64,000 nt of DNA from Cucumis sativus (Eukaryota > Streptophyta > Magnoliopsida > Cucurbitales > Cucurbitaceae), in NCBI RefSeq assembly GCF_000004075.3, contig NC_026656.2:22702607-22766606 (forward strand), read 5' to 3'. Shown in pieces: positions 59,729-64,000 of the stretch. A program made the translations under genes and the position numbers. The notes below the pieces were generated by a model. That model did not search any database. It was not told the DNA's origin and was given only the letters and a program-made list of their open reading frames with translations. Each line of letters starts with the position of its first letter. Position 1 is the stretch's first letter.

Positions 59729-60220
59729 TTACTTTAAATCCACAGAGACTTTGATGCGATCTTCATCTTCATAGTACGCCTTGAGTCTTTGCCTGTTAAC
59801 CTTGAACACGTTATTTATGTTCAGCGACGCAATCTCCACAGCACCATGTGGGAAGATCTCTTTGACCACAAATGGCCAAGACCATCATGAATGAAGTTTT
59901 CCTGAAAACATACCTAAATGCAAGATAAAGAGTAGTACCTTTTACCCTGGGTACAACTCGCATTTACAGATGTGGTGGTCATGTCATGCCTACGTCTTTT
60001 CTTTGTAAATTTTGGCTTTCTCATAGGCTTGAGAAGACCACTCTAGAAGCACATGTAATTGAAGCAGACTCGCCTCTACTACGGCGTGATAGTTAAAGTT
60101 TAACTTTTTTGCACGCCTATAATGCCTTATGCTCCAACTTAATTGTTAAGTGACATGTCTTCCCGAAGACTAAGGTGATATTCCAATTGGTGTCTTTGTT
60201 TGGTCCAATCCTTGTGGGAT
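59729..60220 (-). pseudogene. Ty3/gypsy integrase C-terminal relic
   Basis: On the minus strand, over three frames, I read scraps in the order of a gypsy integrase end: KTPIGI near 60200, KKLNFNYHAVVEASLLQLH, WSSQAYEKAKIYKEKT, SRLHLGMFSGKL, then WPFVVKEIFPHGAVEIAS and FKVNRQRLKAYYEDEDRI followed by a stop. This is the integrase C-terminal region and tail. Stops and shifts make it inactive. The rest of the polyprotein is not found to its right. Confidence 0.8.
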
Positions 60221-60224
60221 AAAT

Positions 60225-61860
60225 TTACCACTTTCTTCAATATGTTCTTAATTTTCTTGTTGGATACTTCTATAATACATGTATCTTCCATCACATTTGC
60301 TTGCTAGAAAGTTGAGAAGATAAGCTAAGAGTTTGCCCAAAAGTCTAAGGCTAAGTCAAGGATCTCAAGATAGCATCTCGAGGCAGGTTGAAGTAAAGCA
60401 AGTACTAAGAGAGGAATCTTGGGGGTAGAGGTACTAAGACTCGATCCTGTACAGTCGAGAAAAAAGGCAGGTAAGAGACATAAGTAAGAATCTGGGGCTA
60501 GCCTTAAGAATTTTGGTGAGATGGAAAACATAGAGTAAATCTTGGTGCTATGGCAGGGGTATCTTGGTGCTTGTCAACCGAGTCAAAAGATAGAAAGGCC
60601 TTGGAGTTGAATCTTGGGCCATCTCAAGGCTGTGGCAGACCGAGATGAAAAACAAAGAGGTTTGGAGATATGCTCTCAGGCCATCTCGAGGCTGTAGAAA
60701 CCTAAGATAGAAAATAGAAGGTTGTAGAGATGGATCTTAGGCCATCTCAAGGTCATGTTCGACCGAGACGGAAAGCATAAAATGAATTTATTAGGGTTCT
60801 CGAATATGTCTAGCTAGGAAGAGTAAAAATCTTGGTGGATCTCAGGCCAATCTTGGCTGAGATCACTTAAAGACACATGGCAGACAAACTTCTAGAAATT
60901 TATATCTCATGAAGGCTAGAGTTTTTCGAACATAAAAAGCATTTTAAGTCTAAAAGACCGTCATTTCTCTCATTTCTCACCATTTTCACTTCAAGAGCAA
61001 AGTATAGAGAAGAAGTTGAGAGAAGTTGAGTTCCTTGTAAGAGAGAAGTCAAGGTAAGAGGGTAGTTTGACGTCAAGCTCAGTTGGGTGTTCGATCAAGA
61101 GGCATTCAAGAAGGCAAGAATGTTGGCGAGTTTGAGCTAAAGAGGAAAAGTAAAGCTTGAGGTTAGATCCAAGTAAGTCAAAGTTCTTCTTCCTTGGTTA
61201 AGAAGCTTAAGAACAAGTTTTCTAGGTTAGGGCTTGTCATTTTAGCTTTAAATCAGTTGAGAATCGTGTAGAGCTAGGGCAAACTTGAAGAACCGGTCTT
61301 GAAGAATCGGTCTTGAGCAAGCTAAGACTACCCAAAGTGTTCAAAGAAATCGAGATTAGTAAGAAAAGAGTTCTCTTGAGAAGAAAAGGAAAAAGAAGTA
61401 AGAAGTTGAAGAACTTTCCTTTAGTTGTAACCCAAAGTAAGTTGATATTTTCTCATTATTTTCAGGGCAAGAAGAAATAAGGTAAATCTATAACCAAGAA
61501 TCTAGCCAAAAGCTGTTAGTGAGAAAAATGATTTTCAAATGAATATCTAAACTTGATTAATTAAGTTATATCTATAACATGCTTTGAGTTAAAGTATTTG
61601 AATTATACTTGAGTTATAAATGCATTACAAACCATGAGTTTCAAGTTTAGAAAGAGTTTGATGAGATTTATAAATAAGTATGCATGATTTAAGTTTAAAA
61701 GCATTTGAGTGAACATGTTTATTGAACATGAGAGTTTTTAGGAAATGAATTGATTATTGATCGAGCTTATGAAAATATCTAAGTTAAAGATAACATTTGA
61801 TTGCATCAGAATATATTAATTCTTATGTTTGACAGTATGATTATCTCAGATTTAAGGATC
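60225..61860. repeat. LTR-like repeat fragment without coding sequence
   Basis: The stretch 61450-61620 resembles 6470-6620, part of the TGTCACACC LTR family, sharing TTTTCAGGGCAAGA and the AACATG/CATGATTT region. From 60560 to 60830 the word ATCTCAAGGC/ATCTCGAGGC with ACCGAGA recurs four times at about 60-90 base spacing (near 60620, 60695, 60745 and less clearly 60850), a loose tandem array. No protein domain is seen. Confidence 0.45.
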
Positions 61861-61869
61861 AATTATTTG

Positions 61870-63427
61870 AGATTATTTAGGACACATGTCCATGTAATAA
61901 TCTAAAAAAGGGGTTAGTCCAATTCTTAATCTCTAATAAGAAAATATGATTATAATTTATTTCTCTACATATAATCATCATATGATTATCAATTATATCT
62001 CATATTAATCTTAATTTATTATTGTTTCCACAACAAAAATCGATTAAGAACATTTATAATATATTAACATATTCATAGATATTATTATACAATAACATGC
62101 AATTGCATAATAATGAGAATAATAACTTTTATTGAATAGTTAAATAATAAAACAAACCTATAAAATTATTATAGAGCACAATAAAAAAACCAACATTTTT
62201 ATCCATTGTCTCTTTTTCATACTTTTGCTATCCATCTTGTTGATGTGTTTTAAGTAGTTTAAGTTTAAGTTTTGTACTTAATAAGGATTCTTTGGCTATA
62301 AGTCTCGTTGTCTTTAGTTGAGTTTAACTCAATCGCTTGGCTAGCATTGATCGTCAACTGCTCTAGAGAGTAAATACCAAAGGACATAGCTAAACACATA
62401 CATGAGGGAGTTTGGAAACAAACTCTATTCTGGTGTTTTAACTCCAATTATTTGTGTCCGAAAAGGAGAACAAGTGTGGTGTTTAAGCGCCAAAAAGTTG
62501 CTTGTCTTAAATATAAGATGGTAAAGTGATCTATATTGCTTCAAAGACATGCCACATAACTTATATTGCCTAGAATACTAAGGCTTTTCTTCATCTCTCT
62601 TAACGCAAGTTAGTTCACATTCCATAAACATCTCATTCCATTTCCCTCTACAAAACTCCTCTGTGTAAATAAATAGATTAGTGTAGTTTTATACGCATAC
62701 TGTATAGAATTTATACTGCCTAGTTGAGAAATAAGCGTTATAGCTAAGTTTTGATAGCAATTCCTTGTGTTCAACTCTGGCTTACCTAGGAAACCTCTCG
62801 CTTTGCTTACACTTGGACAAGCGTGAGGAAAACTTATACTCAACGTAGATCATGATAAAATTAGCAACACATAGATAGAACATGCATCTTTTATTGCATA
62901 ATCCTAGCCTAGATCCATGTATTAGTTGCATTATTAGAACCTTTCATGATACATCCACGAACGAATTTTGGATAATAAAGTAATAACAATGCAGAATTCC
63001 AAACGAGCAAGCAATGTGGCATTGAAAGGTTGCTTGTCTTAATTAGTACGTGAACGCATAAATCACGTTTAGAGATACAGGATTGAAGAAACCTCTTGTC
63101 CCGACTTACCACATACTTGTAAACAATTAGATAAAGTTCTAAGTCACCTAAACTACTTCCATCGCATTTCATTTTGCGTAGCATAACATAGGTCCATTCT
63201 CCATCAATTTCATTATTATTTCCCACCAAGTTCTGAGCAAGAGAGTGACGATTAATTCACAATTCAATAGCAATATTTCCTTGTATTCGTCTCTGAACTC
63301 ACTAGGACCTAGTTTAGTTTACACTTGGATTGGATTAGGAAAACTCGTACTGCAAGACATATTGCCAACTCATTTTATCATATTCACGCAACGCATAACT
63401 TTACATCTTCACACCCAACACAACAAT
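61870..63427. other. Intergenic retrotransposon-like DNA
   Basis: I see no gene. Two related stretches carry a TTCCTTGTRTTC word followed 40-60 bases later by TTACACTTGGA and GGAAAACT (62760-62840 and 63280-63350). A GTTGCTTGTCTTAA word occurs in both neighbourhoods (62499 and 63029). These resemble the untranslated leader or tail of gypsy elements and suggest a diverged internal duplication of about 525 bp. Confidence 0.4.
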
Positions 63428-64000
63428 TTGTATTAGATTAATGATTCAAGGAGGAATGACGTGATTCCACCTCTTTGAGTGTCTCCATACTTTGCAATCA
63501 ATAGTAAAAACTATTTGTAAAAAATAAACATAACTCGATTCACGTAATATTTGTATTAGTAATTTTAAAATAAAAAATTTGATTCCCTTCACCTCTGTAT
63601 TGTCAAAAGAACGATCATTTTATTTGTCAATGTTAAGTTCAAATTTTATTTGTTTTTTTATGTTCGTTGCATGTCTAACTATTTATCCAAATGCAAATGG
63701 AAATTATGAAAAGAAACCGAGACAATCAAGCAAACCAACCAAACCATACAATCTACCCGTTGTGTGCTATATACAAACCAATTTGGTTCAAGTTACTCTA
63801 GTGCATTTTGGTTTGCTCTACTAGTTTCAATTTTACTTCATAGATTATTTAACTAATTTCAATAAAATTTTGGAGCCATTTATTTAGCTTCTTCAATGTT
63901 CGTGAAAGGCCAATTTCAACATGATATTCATACTCCATTACAGAATTAAAACATGGTTGATCGAAAACCAAACAAACAATATTTGTTACCATGCTTTAAA
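63428..64000 (+). repeat. Segmental duplicate, copy 2, running off the window
   Basis: This is the second copy of 51829-52560, in the same orientation and collinear with it except for small gaps. The similarity continues to the last base, so the duplicated segment extends past the window. Confidence 0.8.

Noticed and set aside
1-64000. tRNA, rRNA, CRISPR arrays and bacterial-type operons
   Set aside because: No convincing cloverleaf, rRNA core or spaced direct repeats were seen. Gene structure is clearly that of a plant nucleus.

Overview
This is nuclear DNA from a flowering plant. It is AT-rich, the genes have short exons bounded by GT/AG introns, and most of the window is retrotransposon debris. 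The gene families and the style of the LINE and LTR remnants suggest a eudicot, possibly a cucurbit; that last step is inference from memory. Nothing looks bacterial or organellar, and I saw no rRNA, convincing tRNA or CRISPR array.

Left half (1-31.4 kb). The first 13 kb are intergenic, made of LTR-derived repeats (TGTCACACC ends), a dispersed repeat and a CACTA-like element. Three secreted glycine-rich protein genes follow, all on the minus strand with the same two-exon plan: exon 1 codes for a signal peptide and ends in phase 1, and exon 2 codes for the glycine-rich part. They lie at 13363-14965, 22049-23729 and 30268-31287. The first two are recent paralogues that also share a promoter block and their 3' flank. 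The third is diverged and carries a six-cysteine motif. Between genes 1 and 2 lie four in-frame exons of a coilin gene with no beginning or end, a Ty3/gypsy reverse transcriptase relic, and a GC-rich repeat block.

Middle (31.4-41.8 kb). This part has no intact gene. It holds a 1.9 kb solo LTR with a perfect 5-bp target duplication, a LINE zinc-finger/RNase H relic, a copia reverse transcriptase fragment and several dispersed repeats.

Right half (41.8-64 kb). A head-to-head pair is fully resolved here: a ten-exon DUF1664 membrane/coiled-coil protein (minus) and a six-exon BPI/LBP-family lipid-binding protein (plus), with 733 bp between their start codons. I recall the same neighbours in Arabidopsis (At1g04960/At1g04970). 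Next is a small NFD6-like organellar protein gene (minus) whose last intron seems to hold a LINE relic. The end of the window is LTR and gypsy integrase debris, plus a second copy of the 3' flank of the BPI/LBP gene that runs off the right edge.

The genes do not form one pathway. The organised parts are the glycine-rich cell-wall cluster and the divergent DUF1664-BPI/LBP pair. I found no convincing new multi-gene system. The most unusual items are the reversed domain order in the third glycine-rich protein, the coilin exon cassette and the repeat-filled shared promoter. All repeat alignments and splice sites were read by eye.
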